From the NCBI GenBank assembly GCA_964434165.1, contig CAYSUS010000055.1, positions 1 to 46,858 of the forward strand: 46,858 nt of DNA. The letters are read 5' to 3'. Origin of the DNA: CAYSUS01 sp964434165. GTDB lineage: Bacteria > Planctomycetota > Planctomycetia > Pirellulales > Thermoguttaceae. The notes beneath the pieces were generated by a model. That model made no database searches. It saw only the letters and a list, made by a program, of their open reading frames with translations, and had not been told where the DNA came from. Position numbers and translations under genes: made by a program. Positions 1 to 8,659 of this stretch are shown one piece after another; position 1 is the first letter of the stretch; every line of letters begins with the position of its first letter.

Positions 1-45
1 CTCAGGCACGCGCAGCCCTCGATAAAGCACCAACAGCCTGAAACA

Positions 46-1068
46 CTACACTAGCCGCGCGAGGGCGTCCCGGGCCTGGGCCGGGTGGGTCATTCCGTTG
101 GAGTAGAGCACGATCAGGCCGCGGTTCTCATGGGGCGCGAGAGCGGCCGGCAGCTCGGCGAGCGGCACGTGGATCGCCCCGGGGATATGCCCCGCCTCAA
201 ACTCCTGCGGCGAGCGCACGTCCACCACGAGCAGGTCGGCCTGGCCTCCCATGAGGCGATCGGCCAGCTCCTCCGGCTCGATGTGGTCCTCGGCCGCCTC
301 GATCGACTCCAGCAGGGCGATCTCGGTCCAGCCCCCTTGCGCGGTTGCAACCGCGTCCGACGAGCTGGCCGGGGACTCGTCCGCGGCGACCTGCTGCGTC
401 CCGGCCGGCAGCGCGACGAGCGTCACGGCGGCGATGCCCAGGGCCAGGCTGAAGGCCTTGAGGAACGAGCTGTTCAGGTACGGGCCCTTGCCGCCGACGC
501 GCCGCTCGACCCATTCGGCGAAGTAGAACGCGGCGATGGCCACGAGCGTGAACCCCAGCGCGAAGACCGCCGTCGGGGCGCCGAAGGCCACCAGCACCTC
601 GCGGTTCGCTACAAGTCCGGAAACCCAAGCGTAGGTCTCGTTGAATCCGATCGAGCCGAGCACCACGCCGCCGAGGAACACCAGGGCGTCGAGCTTGCCG
701 CTGGCCATGCCCACGGCCGCCGTGCCCGGGCACCAGCCGCTGAGCACGAAGCCCACGCCGAAGATCAGCCCTCCGATCGCCTGGGCCGCGTACACCGTGG
801 GCATGAGGTAAACCTGGCCGGAGAGGTCGATCCAGCCCAGGGCCGAGACCAGGCCCAGCCCGAGCATGGCGGTGATCAGGGCCGTGAACATCACGCGCAT
901 CACGGTCATGTCTCGGAAGTAGAAGATGCCTGCCAGCTTGCGCGAGCTGCCGAACCCGGCCCGCTCCAGGGCGAAGCCGAACGCGAGGCCGATGACCAGC
1001 GCGGCGAAGAAGGTCCGCGCGGTGGGTTGCGTCACGAGCTGGTCCGTTCCGAAGAAGGTCTCAATCAT
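46..1068 (-). CDS. YeeE/YedE-type membrane protein with C-terminal rhodanese domain
   Basis: Predicted inner-membrane protein of 340 residues from the YeeE/YedE (TsuA-like) sulfur-transport family, which imports thiosulfate or related sulfur species. Several hydrophobic segments fill residues 20-220 and the family motif GWCPGT is at 111-116 (Cys113). A linker leads to a rhodanese-like domain at about 262-340 (VVDVRSPQEF, GHIPGA). In the active-site loop the catalytic cysteine position is serine (LYSNG, Ser323), so sulfurtransfer is unlikely and the domain may bind or regulate; this is inference. The ATG overlaps the stop of the upstream YeeE gene by 8 bases, indicating translational coupling and a two-part transporter. 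The rhodanese is short and ends close behind its active-site helix. Family call is firm; substrate is inferred. Confidence 0.85.
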   Translation of the reverse strand: MIETFFGTDQLVTQPTARTFFAALVIGLAFGFALERAGFGSSRKLAGIFYFRDMTVMRVMFTALITAMLGLGLVSALGWIDLSGQVYLMPTVYAAQAIGGLIFGVGFVLSGWCPGTAAVGMASGKLDALVFLGGVVLGSIGFNETYAWVSGLVANREVLVAFGAPTAVFALGFTLVAIAAFYFAEWVERRVGGKGPYLNSSFLKAFSLALGIAAVTLVALPAGTQQVAADESPASSSDAVATAQGGWTEIALLESIEAAEDHIEPEELADRLMGGQADLLVVDVRSPQEFEAGHIPGAIHVPLAELPAALAPHENRGLIVLYSNGMTHPAQARDALARLV

Positions 1069-1600
1069 TCCACTGTCTCCTCACGAAATAGGCTGCCGCG
1101 TATCCGCCCGCGAACACGCAGAGCATGAATACGATGCTTCCGTTGAGCAGCAGGGCACCCCCGGTCAAGGCCTGGCCCGAGGTACAGCCCCCGGCCAGCC
1201 GGCTGGCGTAGCCCACCAACACGCCGCCGCCCAGGGCCAGCAGCAGGCGCGGCACGGCGCCGAACGACCGGCCCCGCTCGACCATCGGCTGGACCCGCCG
1301 GGCGAGCACGGCGGAGAAGAGGCCGCCCAGCAAGGTGCCGATGAACATGAACACGAGGTAATACTCGAAGGGGTTGGTGCCCGGCCCGACCCAGCGGCCG
1401 AAGTACTCGCTGGCCTGGGTGTGGGCCGGTGCGATGCAGCTTTCCAGCCAGGCCCCCAGCCGGGCCGGCGCGGCCGAGGCCCCCAGCCCGGCCCCGAGGA
1501 TCAGGAACGACGCCAGGAGCGTCGCTCCCAACAGCAGACCGGCCAGGTAGGGATTCCAGTAGGGCGCCGGCCCTTCGCGTTGCGGTTGGCTATGGTTCAT
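1061..1600 (-). CDS. YeeE/YedE family membrane protein (partner half)
   Basis: A 179-residue membrane protein, the second YeeE/YedE half. It has hydrophobic segments near residues 18-40, 80-100, 118-135 and 150-172, and the signature GGCTSGQ at 137-143 with Cys139, the kind of cysteine used in sulfur relay by this family. The ATG at 1600 is preceded by GGGAGA at suitable spacing; reading upstream to 2317 would run antisense through the rhodanese gene and is rejected. It is followed with an 8-base overlap by the rhodanese-fused YeeE gene, so the pair is probably one transporter made from two polypeptides, as is common for bacteria with split YedE proteins. Confidence 0.85.
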   Translation of the reverse strand: MNHSQPQREGPAPYWNPYLAGLLLGATLLASFLILGAGLGASAAPARLGAWLESCIAPAHTQASEYFGRWVGPGTNPFEYYLVFMFIGTLLGGLFSAVLARRVQPMVERGRSFGAVPRLLLALGGGVLVGYASRLAGGCTSGQALTGGALLLNGSIVFMLCVFAGGYAAAYFVRRQWND

Positions 1601-1637
1601 GGTTTTCTCCCTTGATGGTGTCTCTTCCTCTCCCCCC

Positions 1638-1662
1638 CGCTCCCACGCTCCGCGTGGTAACG
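1638..1662. repeat. Degenerate REP-like hairpin (CCACGC-TCC-GCGTGG)
   Basis: A short inverted repeat lies between the exported rhodanese gene and the YeeE gene. CCACGC at 1643-1648 and GCGTGG at 1652-1657 are separated by TCC. It resembles the perfect GTTCCCACGC/GCGTGGGAAC hairpin at 39027-39050 and is probably a decayed copy of the same element. Confidence 0.5.
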
Positions 1663-1695
1663 AGGTATCCGCGCACGGGGCAGCAAGGCGGGTCG

Positions 1696-3711
1696 TTAGC
1701 ACCCAGGGCTCTTCTTCTTGGGTTTCTCCACGGGACGGTCGGTCGCCGCGCGCGGCCCGGCGCTTGGCGCAGGCGCGGCGGGCGCGGCGGTCGGCCGCGG
1801 GGAAGGCCGGGCAGCCATCACGGCCCCGGTCCCCGGCGCCGCAGGCCCCGCCGCGTCCCAGTAGGCCGAAAGCCCGCCGTAAAGCACCTTGATCGGCCGC
1901 TCGGTCTTCTGCGAGAGGATGCCGCCGACCATCATGGCCAGCGAGCCATCGCGATCGACCACGACCAGCGGGCCGGCTCCCACGAGCCAGGCCGGATCGT
2001 CCACCAACGCGCCGATCTCGACGTTGGCCGAGCCCGGCAGGTGGTATTCCGCGAAGTGCGGCCCGGGCCGGATATCGACGATCTGGAAGCTGTCGGGCAT
2101 GTCCTGGAGCATCCGCTTCAGTTCGGCCGCCGAGACCCTTTCCGCCAGGCGGACCTGGCGCTTCGGAGCGGCGGCGTGGCCCATGCTGCGTGCTTCGAGG
2201 ACGGGAAGGCCGGCCTCGATCCACGCCTCGCCGCCCCCGGCCAGGTTGGCCACGCGCTCGAAGCCCGCCCGCTCCAGCAGCCCCGCCGCCATCATCGACC
2301 GGTAGGCGCTGTTGCACACGGTGACGATCTCCTGCGACCGGTCGAGCTTATGGGTGTTCTCTGCCAGGTGGGTCAGCGGCAGGTTCAGCACCGTGCCGAT
2401 CCGCAGTCCCATCCACTCCTTGGGCAGGCGCACGTCCACGACCAGGGGCGACCGGCCGGACTGCATCTTCTCGTGCAGCTCGCGCGGTTCGATCGTCTCC
2501 GTGGTCGCCAGCGGCAGGCCGGCCTTCGTCCACGCGTCGATGGAGAGGACCTTGGCCTCGTAGCCCACCCGGTGCAGGCGGTGCACGGCCTCCTTGAGTC
2601 CCTCGGGCCGGCCGACCAGGACCAGGCTGGAGCCCCAGGGGACCATCGTGCCCATCCAGTTCTCGAAGCGGCCGCGCAGGCCGATATTGATCGAATGGGG
2701 CACGTGGCCCGCGGCGTACTCCTCGGCGTCGCGGATATCGACGACGTAGTGCTTCGACGCGTCGGCCAGGTCGGCCGAGGGCTCGATCTCCGCCGGCGCG
2801 GCGTCCCAATCGACCGGCTTGGGGCCCTGGCGGTTCATGGCCGCGTTGTGCGCGAAGTACTGCGGGGCCTCGGGCAGACCCTCCAGCACGGCCGCCACGA
2901 ACTGGCCGCGGTCGTTGTATTTCAGGTAGGGGTTGGAGGCACGCTCCTGGCCAATGGTCGAGGAGGGCGCGTCGCCCAGGTCCGCCCCGCAGAGCGAGCC
3001 GGCCCCGTGGGCCGGCAGCACGCGCACGTCGTCCGGCAGGCGCGAGAGCTTGCTGAACCAGGTGTCGTACATCATCGAGGCGAGGGTCGAGGCGGCCATG
3101 CCTTCGCCCAACAGGTCGGGCCGGCCCACGCTGCCGACGAACAGCGTGTCGCCGGTGAACAGGGCCAAGGGCTTCTCGGGCGCGTCCTTGGCGCAGGCCA
3201 GCCCGGACATGCTGTCGGGCGTGTGGCCGGGCGTCTCCAGGAAGCGGATCTCGGCCTTGCCCACCGTCAGCGTGTCGTGCTCTTGGAGCGGCTCGTGCTC
3301 GTACCCGGCTCCAGCCAGGTGGCTGATGTAGATGGGCACGCCGAGCCGCCTGGACACCTCGACGTGGCCTGCCACGAAGTCGGCGTGGGAGTGCGTCAGC
3401 CACACGCCCTTGACCTTGGCGTTCTCGCGCTTGGCCGCGCTGAGATAGACCTCCGCGTCTCGGCCCGGATCGATCACGAGGGCCTCGCCGTCGCTGACCA
3501 GCAGGTAGGAGTAATGCGACAAGACGGCCAGATCGTACTGGATCACCTTGAAGCCGGGATACTCGTAGGTCGCCGTGACCTGGTACGAGGCGGCCTGGTG
3601 GCCGTGCGTGGCGGCCTCGGCGTCCTGTACCTCGGCGGCGGGGGGCGGTGTGCCGGGGAGCAGCCACGCGGCCAGGGCGAGCGTTAGGGCCGGGGTGAAA
3701 AGCCGTTTCAT
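1696..3711 (-). CDS. Exported metallo-beta-lactamase / triple rhodanese protein (persulfide dioxygenase-like)
   Basis: A 671-residue protein with a Sec-type signal peptide (MKRLFTPALTLALAAWLLPG). A metallo-beta-lactamase domain follows at about 45-245 with THSHAD (106-111), His116, ETPGHT (159-164), FTGDTL and GRPDL (197-200), the pattern of ETHE1-like persulfide dioxygenases, which oxidise persulfide sulfur to sulfite using mononuclear iron. Three rhodanese-like domains follow. Domain 1 (about 315-400) has Gly367 where the cysteine should be. Domain 2 (about 408-503) keeps Cys466 in the loop VCNSAYRS. Domain 3 (about 528-620) has Asp586 there. A Pro/Ala-rich tail ends in a cysteine. The start has AGGAGG (3718-3723) upstream. 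The two YeeE genes follow on the same strand, suggesting extracytoplasmic sulfane-sulfur processing coupled to uptake. Most characterised persulfide dioxygenases are not exported, so location is notable; the enzymatic role is inferred. Confidence 0.85.
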   Translation of the reverse strand: MKRLFTPALTLALAAWLLPGTPPPAAEVQDAEAATHGHQAASYQVTATYEYPGFKVIQYDLAVLSHYSYLLVSDGEALVIDPGRDAEVYLSAAKRENAKVKGVWLTHSHADFVAGHVEVSRRLGVPIYISHLAGAGYEHEPLQEHDTLTVGKAEIRFLETPGHTPDSMSGLACAKDAPEKPLALFTGDTLFVGSVGRPDLLGEGMAASTLASMMYDTWFSKLSRLPDDVRVLPAHGAGSLCGADLGDAPSSTIGQERASNPYLKYNDRGQFVAAVLEGLPEAPQYFAHNAAMNRQGPKPVDWDAAPAEIEPSADLADASKHYVVDIRDAEEYAAGHVPHSINIGLRGRFENWMGTMVPWGSSLVLVGRPEGLKEAVHRLHRVGYEAKVLSIDAWTKAGLPLATTETIEPRELHEKMQSGRSPLVVDVRLPKEWMGLRIGTVLNLPLTHLAENTHKLDRSQEIVTVCNSAYRSMMAAGLLERAGFERVANLAGGGEAWIEAGLPVLEARSMGHAAAPKRQVRLAERVSAAELKRMLQDMPDSFQIVDIRPGPHFAEYHLPGSANVEIGALVDDPAWLVGAGPLVVVDRDGSLAMMVGGILSQKTERPIKVLYGGLSAYWDAAGPAAPGTGAVMAARPSPRPTAAPAAPAPSAGPRAATDRPVEKPKKKSPGC

Positions 3712-3928
3712 GGTGGGCCTCCTTTCGAGCCGTGTCTTCTTGGAATTGAGAACGTCGGACGCTGCCGAATCCCTTACTGGGGACTGATGATTTTTGCCAG
3801 GCTTCCGTTACAAAAAAGCGGTTCCTCGCGCAGCGCCCTGGCGGTAACGTGGGCCGGGCGTCGCAAGTGCTCACTGTTCAAGAACTTGTAGGTGACTGCC
3901 GGGTTTCGCTAACGCTCTCTCTCAGGGG

Positions 3929-3957
3929 TTGCCGGGACTGGATGCGACGCGTACGAT
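3929..3957 (+). promoter_or_regulatory. Candidate sigma-70 promoter for the ferritin-like gene
   Basis: TTGCCG at 3929-3934 and TACGAT at 3952-3957 are separated by 17 bases. The 359-base divergent gap 3712-4070 must also hold the promoter of the rhodanese gene on the other strand, for which I see no convincing hexamers. Confidence 0.4.
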
Positions 3958-4070
3958 TCTCTTGAACGTTTTGGACGAATTTTGGCCGGGGGTGATTTGC
4001 GGAGTCGCCGCGTCGAGCTCGGCCCGTCGATCGCCCGACCAGGACCAGCACCCCTTTCAGGAAGAACGAG

Positions 4071-4571
4071 ATGAACCCCACACGCGATCAGATCATCGCC
4101 ATGCTCCAGAAGGCCTACAGCATGGAGATCGAGACCGTGATGAACTACCTGGCCAACAGCATCAACCTCGACGGCGTGCGGGCCGAAGAGATCAAGAAGT
4201 CGTTGGCGGCCGACGTCGTCGGCGAGATCACCCACGCCCAGGAGCTGGGCCGGCGGATCAAGCAGCTCGGCGGCCTCGTGCCGGGCTCGGAGTCGGTGGC
4301 CCTGGGCGCCCAGCGGCAGCCGCCCGAGGACACGACCGACGTGGTGGACGTGATCGAGGCGGTGATCGAGGCCGAAGAGGCCGCCTGCGCCCATTACAAC
4401 GAGGTGATCCGGGCCTGCGACGGCTCAGACTACGTCACCCAGGACCTGTGCATCCGCCTCCTGGCCGACGAGGAGGAGCACCTCATCCAGTTCCGCGGCT
4501 TCCTCAAGGAATATCGCCGCGACGACGAGCGTCTGGCCGAGCCGGAGCGACTGGTTGGCTCGGCGAATTGA
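4071..4571 (+). CDS. Ferritin-like / bacterioferritin-type diiron protein
   Basis: A 166-residue four-helix protein of the ferritin-like superfamily. Helices carry diiron-type ligands: Glu19/Glu21 (SMEIET), Glu52 and His55 (GEITHAQ), the EAEEAACAHY helix near 100-109, and Glu134-Glu136 with His137 (DEEEHLIQF). The length suits bacterioferritin or Dps-like proteins, but it has no obvious Dps or heme-Met signature, so the exact subfamily is open. The start at 4071 is preceded by AGGAAG. It is transcribed away from the sulfur genes across a shared gap. A plausible role is iron storage or peroxide protection near an iron-dependent persulfide dioxygenase; that link is inference. Confidence 0.8.
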   Translation: MNPTRDQIIAMLQKAYSMEIETVMNYLANSINLDGVRAEEIKKSLAADVVGEITHAQELGRRIKQLGGLVPGSESVALGAQRQPPEDTTDVVDVIEAVIEAEEAACAHYNEVIRACDGSDYVTQDLCIRLLADEEEHLIQFRGFLKEYRRDDERLAEPERLVGSAN

Positions 4572-4613
4572 CCGCCAGCACCCTCCCCTCGGATGGCAGC
4601 CGGGGCTGAGGCC

Positions 4614-4622
4614 TGCTATACT
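4614..4622 (+). promoter_or_regulatory. Extended -10 promoter element
   Basis: TGCTATACT forms an extended -10 (TGn-TATACT) in the short gap after the ferritin-like gene, 57 bases before the ATG at 4679. No good -35 stands at 16-18 bases upstream, which extended -10 promoters can tolerate. Confidence 0.4.
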
Positions 4623-4678
4623 ACGCGGGTCTTCAGCCCCGGCTTCGGGGCATGGCCAGAAGCTGCGGAAAGGGTGCC

Positions 4679-6889
4679 ATGGCCGACCGTCCATCCCAGC
4701 GGGACTCGTCGCGCAGGTCGCGCCTTCTGAGGGCCAAACCGCTGGAGGAGCCGCCACGGCCCATTTCGGTCGAGCAGGAGTCTCCACCCGCCACACCGGT
4801 TCCTCTGGCACCCATTCCCGTGGGTCCGACTCAGCCGGGCGGCGCGTCGCCGGTGCCCCGGGTCGATCGGCCGGAGGGTCGCTCGGTGCCTGGGCAGCCC
4901 GGTCCATCGAGCGGAGGCGACACCCCAGTTCGATCGTCTGCGCCCTCCGTCGCCGCTCGCCCCACGGCACCACGCGCCGCGATCTCGCCGGCCCCCGACG
5001 ATGGAGGCAAGGCCCGTCCGGTGCTTGTTTCCGCGGCACAGCGGCGGGAGAATCCGCCGCGGATCTCCGACCGAGACCGGGCCACGAAGGCGCGGCAGCA
5101 GGACGGCTCGGAAGATGCCGACGGGGCGATTGGGGTCCAGGCCTTCTGGGACCGCTTCCTGGCCAACCAGCCGAGCTGGCTGGTGAGTCTGGTCGTGCAT
5201 CTGACGGCCATGCTCGTGCTTGCCTGGATCATGATTCCTCCGCCCGAGCAGCGCACGGGGCTGCTGTCGCCTCCCGAGCCCGAGGAGATCGAGTTCGGCG
5301 ACCTGACCCGGATTGAAGTCGAGGATCTCGAGCTCGGTCCCGAAGCGCTGGACATCATCGACCGCGAGACGGTCGATTCGCTGGAGCCGCAGATCGACCT
5401 GGTGCACGCGATGGAGGGGATCGACGCGGCCTCGGCGCCGCCCAGCCCGTATTTCGACGAGATCGCGCCGTTGAACGACCACTTCTTCGAGCGCGGGCGC
5501 GGCACGGGCATCGCGCTGCGGGAGGGGACCGGCAAGGGCGAGAAGGGACGCGGTCACGGACTGGCGGGTACGGGTCAAGGCCTGGGCGGTCGCGGCGGGC
5601 GGCGGGGGAAGGCCGTGGGGCGCGGGGCCACGCCCGAGAGCGAGAAGGCCGTCAACCTCACGCTCGAGTGGCTCGCCAACCACCAGCTTCCCGACGGCGG
5701 GTGGTCGTTCGATCACACCAAGGCCCCGAGCTGCCATGGTCAGTGCGGAGACCCTGGCGAGGCCGACGCGTGTCGCATCGCCGCCACGGCCCTGGGAGTG
5801 CTGCCCTTCCTGGGTGCAGGACAAACACACCAGGTGGGCGACTACCAGAAGACGGTCCGCGCGGGACTTGCGTATCTCATGGCCCGGATCCAGGTCAGGC
5901 CCCAGGGCGGCAGTCTCTATGAGCTCAAGCCCGGCCGGATGTACTCGCACGGACTGGCCACGATCGCCCTGTGCGAGGCGTACGCGATGCGGGTGGACCC
6001 CAAGGCGCTTCACCGGCCGAAGCGGATCTACGACGGGTCGGACATGCCCAGCCCCGGTGAGATGTCGCTCCGCGACAAGCAGGAGGCCAACAAGCGGATC
6101 GCGGCGGACGACGATTTCAACAACGCGCTGGGCAAGGCCGCGCAGCTCGCCCTGAACTTCGTCTCCTATGCCCAGGACCCGGCCGGCGGCGGATGGCGCT
6201 ACGAGCCGCGCCAGGCGGGCGACATGTCGGTGGTGGGCTGGCAGGTCATGGCCCTGAAGAGCGGGCAGATGGCCCAACTGATCGTCAACCCGGCCACGCT
6301 CGTGAAGGCTGAGAAGTTCCTCGCGGCCACGCAGGCCGACGACTACGGGGCCGACTACCTGTACAAGACCGAAGCGGACAAGGACAAGGAGCGAAGCACC
6401 GACGCGACGCAGGCGATCGGCCTGTTGTGCCGGATGTACACGGGCTGGGCCCACGACCACCCGGGCCTGCGCCAAGGCATCGAGGCCCTCGACGGCAAGG
6501 GTCCCTCGCCCAACAACATGTACTACAACTACTACGCCACGCAGGCGGTGCACCACTACGGCGGCGAGCCGTGGAAGCGATGGAACCCGCGGATGCGCGA
6601 TTCGCTGGTCAACCGCCAGTCCAAGGCGGGGCACGAGGCGGGAAGCTGGTTCTTCGGCGATCCGCACGGGGCAGGGCCCGGGGGGCGTCTTTACATCACC
6701 GCCCTGTGCGCGATGACGCTCCAGGTCTACTACCGCCACATGCCGCTCTACCGGCAGGACATCTTCGCCGACGCCGAGGGCGCCGTTGCCGAGGAGGGCG
6801 GGGCCGACGGCGAGGGGGAAGAGGATGCGGAGGTGGACGGCCCGCAGCAGGGCGATCCGGTCCGCGCCGAGGATCGCGCGATCGAATAG
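4679..6889 (+). CDS. Membrane-anchored squalene-cyclase/prenyltransferase-like repeat protein
   Basis: A 736-residue protein. A cytoplasmic Pro/Arg/Ser-rich tail of about 165 residues is followed by one transmembrane helix (WLVSLVVHLTAMLVLAWIMI, about 167-186), an acidic stretch, a Gly/Arg-rich linker (about 270-320), and then alpha/alpha-toroid repeats related to squalene cyclases and prenyltransferases. Repeat cores include LPDGGWSFD, YSHGLATIALCEAY, GGGWRYEP and NNMYYNYYATQAVHHYGG. No DxDD-type cyclase motif is visible, so terpenoid catalysis is doubtful; such proteins are common and uncharacterised in planctomycetes. ATG 4679 was preferred over 4652 because GGAAAGGG lies just upstream. 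It ends head-on with the LRR gene. Family call is solid; function unknown. Confidence 0.8.
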   Translation: MADRPSQRDSSRRSRLLRAKPLEEPPRPISVEQESPPATPVPLAPIPVGPTQPGGASPVPRVDRPEGRSVPGQPGPSSGGDTPVRSSAPSVAARPTAPRAAISPAPDDGGKARPVLVSAAQRRENPPRISDRDRATKARQQDGSEDADGAIGVQAFWDRFLANQPSWLVSLVVHLTAMLVLAWIMIPPPEQRTGLLSPPEPEEIEFGDLTRIEVEDLELGPEALDIIDRETVDSLEPQIDLVHAMEGIDAASAPPSPYFDEIAPLNDHFFERGRGTGIALREGTGKGEKGRGHGLAGTGQGLGGRGGRRGKAVGRGATPESEKAVNLTLEWLANHQLPDGGWSFDHTKAPSCHGQCGDPGEADACRIAATALGVLPFLGAGQTHQVGDYQKTVRAGLAYLMARIQVRPQGGSLYELKPGRMYSHGLATIALCEAYAMRVDPKALHRPKRIYDGSDMPSPGEMSLRDKQEANKRIAADDDFNNALGKAAQLALNFVSYAQDPAGGGWRYEPRQAGDMSVVGWQVMALKSGQMAQLIVNPATLVKAEKFLAATQADDYGADYLYKTEADKDKERSTDATQAIGLLCRMYTGWAHDHPGLRQGIEALDGKGPSPNNMYYNYYATQAVHHYGGEPWKRWNPRMRDSLVNRQSKAGHEAGSWFFGDPHGAGPGGRLYITALCAMTLQVYYRHMPLYRQDIFADAEGAVAEEGGADGEGEEDAEVDGPQQGDPVRAEDRAIE

Positions 6890-6905
6890 CGAGGATCGCG
6901 CGATC
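6868..6905. repeat. Direct repeat of a palindrome across a stop codon
   Basis: CGAGGATCGCGCGATC occurs at 6868-6883 and 6890-6905, flanking the stop codon of the cyclase-like gene. Each copy contains the 12-base palindrome GATCGCGCGATC (6872-6883 and 6894-6905). Lying between convergent genes, it could act as a two-way termination structure or be a small duplication. Confidence 0.6.
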
Positions 6906-6938
6906 CAGTCGTGCGAGGGCGAGGCGCCTCCACACGCG

Positions 6939-8537
6939 TCAGTGACTCACCGAGCACTTGGGCAGGGCCTTGCGGAGTTCGGCGATCCCCGCGTCGGTGA
7001 CCTTCGTTCCCTGGGCGTACACGCGGCGGAGGTTCTTGCAGGCCTTCAGCTTCAGCAGACCCTCATCGGTGACCTTCGTGTTGGCCAGCCAGACGTAGTT
7101 GAGGCTGGACAGGCCGGCCAGGTGCCCCAGGCCTTCGTCGGTGACCCGCGTGTCGTCGAGCCGGAGGTACCGCGCCTTGGTCAGGGAGGCGATGGCCTCC
7201 AGCCCGGCGTCATCCACCTGGGTCTGCTGGAGCCACAGGTGGGAGAGATTTTCGTTGCCGGCGAGCTCCGCCAGCCCGGACCCGCTGATCGAGGTCCCGC
7301 TGAGGTCGAGCGTGCGAAGGCCTTCCATGGAGGCCAGGTGCGCGAGGCCCCCGTCGGTCACGTCGGTGCCGGAGAGCATGAGGGTCTGCACGGCGGCCAG
7401 CGCGCCGATGCCGGCCAGGCCCGCGTCATCGACCTTGGAGTCCTTGAGCGAGAGGGAGTTCAGCGCGGCGAGGTCCTTCAGGGCAGCCAGCCCCGAGCCG
7501 GTGACCGAGGTCTCGTCCAGGTTGAGACGATTCAGGTTGGTCAGGTCCTCCAGGTGCGCGAGGCCCTCGTCGGAGATCTTGGTGCGGTTCAGCCAGAGAT
7601 GGCGCAGGTTGGCCAGGTCCTTCAGATGCGCGAGGGCGGCGTCGGAGAAGACGGAGTCGTCGAGGACCAGGTAGCTCAGCGTCTTCAGCCCAGCCAGGTT
7701 TCCCAGCGCGTCGTCCTCCAGATCGAGGCCCTTCAGCGACAGGTAGGAGAGACGGCCGAGCCCCTTCAGGTGCGCCAGGCCCGGACCGCGCACGTCGCAG
7801 TTGTTGAGCATCAACCGGTTGAGCGTGGCGATGCCCTTGAGATGGGCCAGCGCCTCGTCGCCGATCGGGGCGCCTTCGACGGTCAGCCGCTGCAGCCCGA
7901 CGACCTCGCCCAGAAGCGAGAGGTCGTTGCCCCCGGACCACGCCTCGCCGAGCTGTACGGTGTGGACCTGGTTGTTGTTGTGCTGGACCACGGCGCCCCG
8001 CTTCTGGAGCCGCGCGATCGTGCGGTGCTGGATCCAGATCTTGTGCCACGCCAGCACGGCCACCGCGCGCGACGCGGCCGACGACTGCGAGGAGGCGGCC
8101 AGCCTGCGAAGCGCGGCAATGGCCGCCGACTCGGTCTTCGGGTCGGAGGAGCCGCTCAGCCGCGCCAGAATGGCGATGGAGCGACAGGTCACCTCCAGGC
8201 TCCCCCGCGCGGCCGCCGCGGCCACGGGGCCGACGGCCGCCGACTGGGCCTTGAGCAGGTTCTCGGTGGCGGACTCCCGGGCGAGGAAGTCCTCGCTGTC
8301 GAGGTCCCCTACCCAGCGAACGATGTCCTCGGCCCTCGGCGCCCCGCCCGGCTGCTTGGCGGCCGCTCCTTCGGCGCGTACCCGCTCCGTCCCCCCCACA
8401 AGCCCGGCGCACACCAGGGCGATCCCAACGGTTCGTAGCACGAGGCTGATCTCCGGCGTGAAAACGTCGGGCCACCGCGACGACAGCCGCCCGCTCCCCT
8501 CCGCGGAGCGAGCTGACGCGTCGAGTCCCCCCTTCAT
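6939..8537 (-). CDS. Exported leucine-rich-repeat protein (13 repeats)
   Basis: About 532 residues. A hydrophobic signal segment (LRTVGIALVCAGLVGG) is followed by a helical, Ala-rich HEAT-like region, then thirteen 24-residue leucine-rich repeats of the planctomycete form L..L.L..T.[VI][TS]D.GL..L..L, with few gaps up to the C-terminus (LPKCSVSH). LRR solenoids bind proteins; the partner is unknown and no catalytic domain is seen. The ATG at 8537 gives a long stretch before the signal segment and has no Shine-Dalgarno. A GTG at 8441 with GGAG (8451-8454) nine bases upstream would give a textbook signal peptide and may be the true start. The candidate promoter at 8631-8659 lies upstream of both. 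Confidence 0.8.
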   Translation of the reverse strand: MKGGLDASARSAEGSGRLSSRWPDVFTPEISLVLRTVGIALVCAGLVGGTERVRAEGAAAKQPGGAPRAEDIVRWVGDLDSEDFLARESATENLLKAQSAAVGPVAAAAARGSLEVTCRSIAILARLSGSSDPKTESAAIAALRRLAASSQSSAASRAVAVLAWHKIWIQHRTIARLQKRGAVVQHNNNQVHTVQLGEAWSGGNDLSLLGEVVGLQRLTVEGAPIGDEALAHLKGIATLNRLMLNNCDVRGPGLAHLKGLGRLSYLSLKGLDLEDDALGNLAGLKTLSYLVLDDSVFSDAALAHLKDLANLRHLWLNRTKISDEGLAHLEDLTNLNRLNLDETSVTGSGLAALKDLAALNSLSLKDSKVDDAGLAGIGALAAVQTLMLSGTDVTDGGLAHLASMEGLRTLDLSGTSISGSGLAELAGNENLSHLWLQQTQVDDAGLEAIASLTKARYLRLDDTRVTDEGLGHLAGLSSLNYVWLANTKVTDEGLLKLKACKNLRRVYAQGTKVTDAGIAELRKALPKCSVSH

Positions 8538-8630
8538 TGTGTTTGAAGGGGGCGGCGCCCGCAACCGCGCCGCGGGCCCGGCGGCGGGGCCACGGCTTCG
8601 CGCCGTAGCATCTGCCGCGCTGCCCAACGG

Positions 8631-8659
8631 ATTATACGGGTCGTCGCGACCCAATCCAA
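8631..8659 (-). promoter_or_regulatory. Sigma-70 promoter for the LRR gene
   Basis: On the minus strand, TTGGAT (8654-8659) and a consensus TATAAT (8631-8636) are separated by 17 bases. This is one of the clearest promoters in the window, about 90 bases before the ATG at 8537. Confidence 0.55.

Noticed and set aside
85..3687. Long plus-strand open frames opposite the sulfur genes
   Set aside because: They are antisense shadows of GC-rich genes: Arg/Gly/Ala/Pro-rich, with no family features, while the minus-strand products match known domains. The same applies to other long antisense frames in the window.
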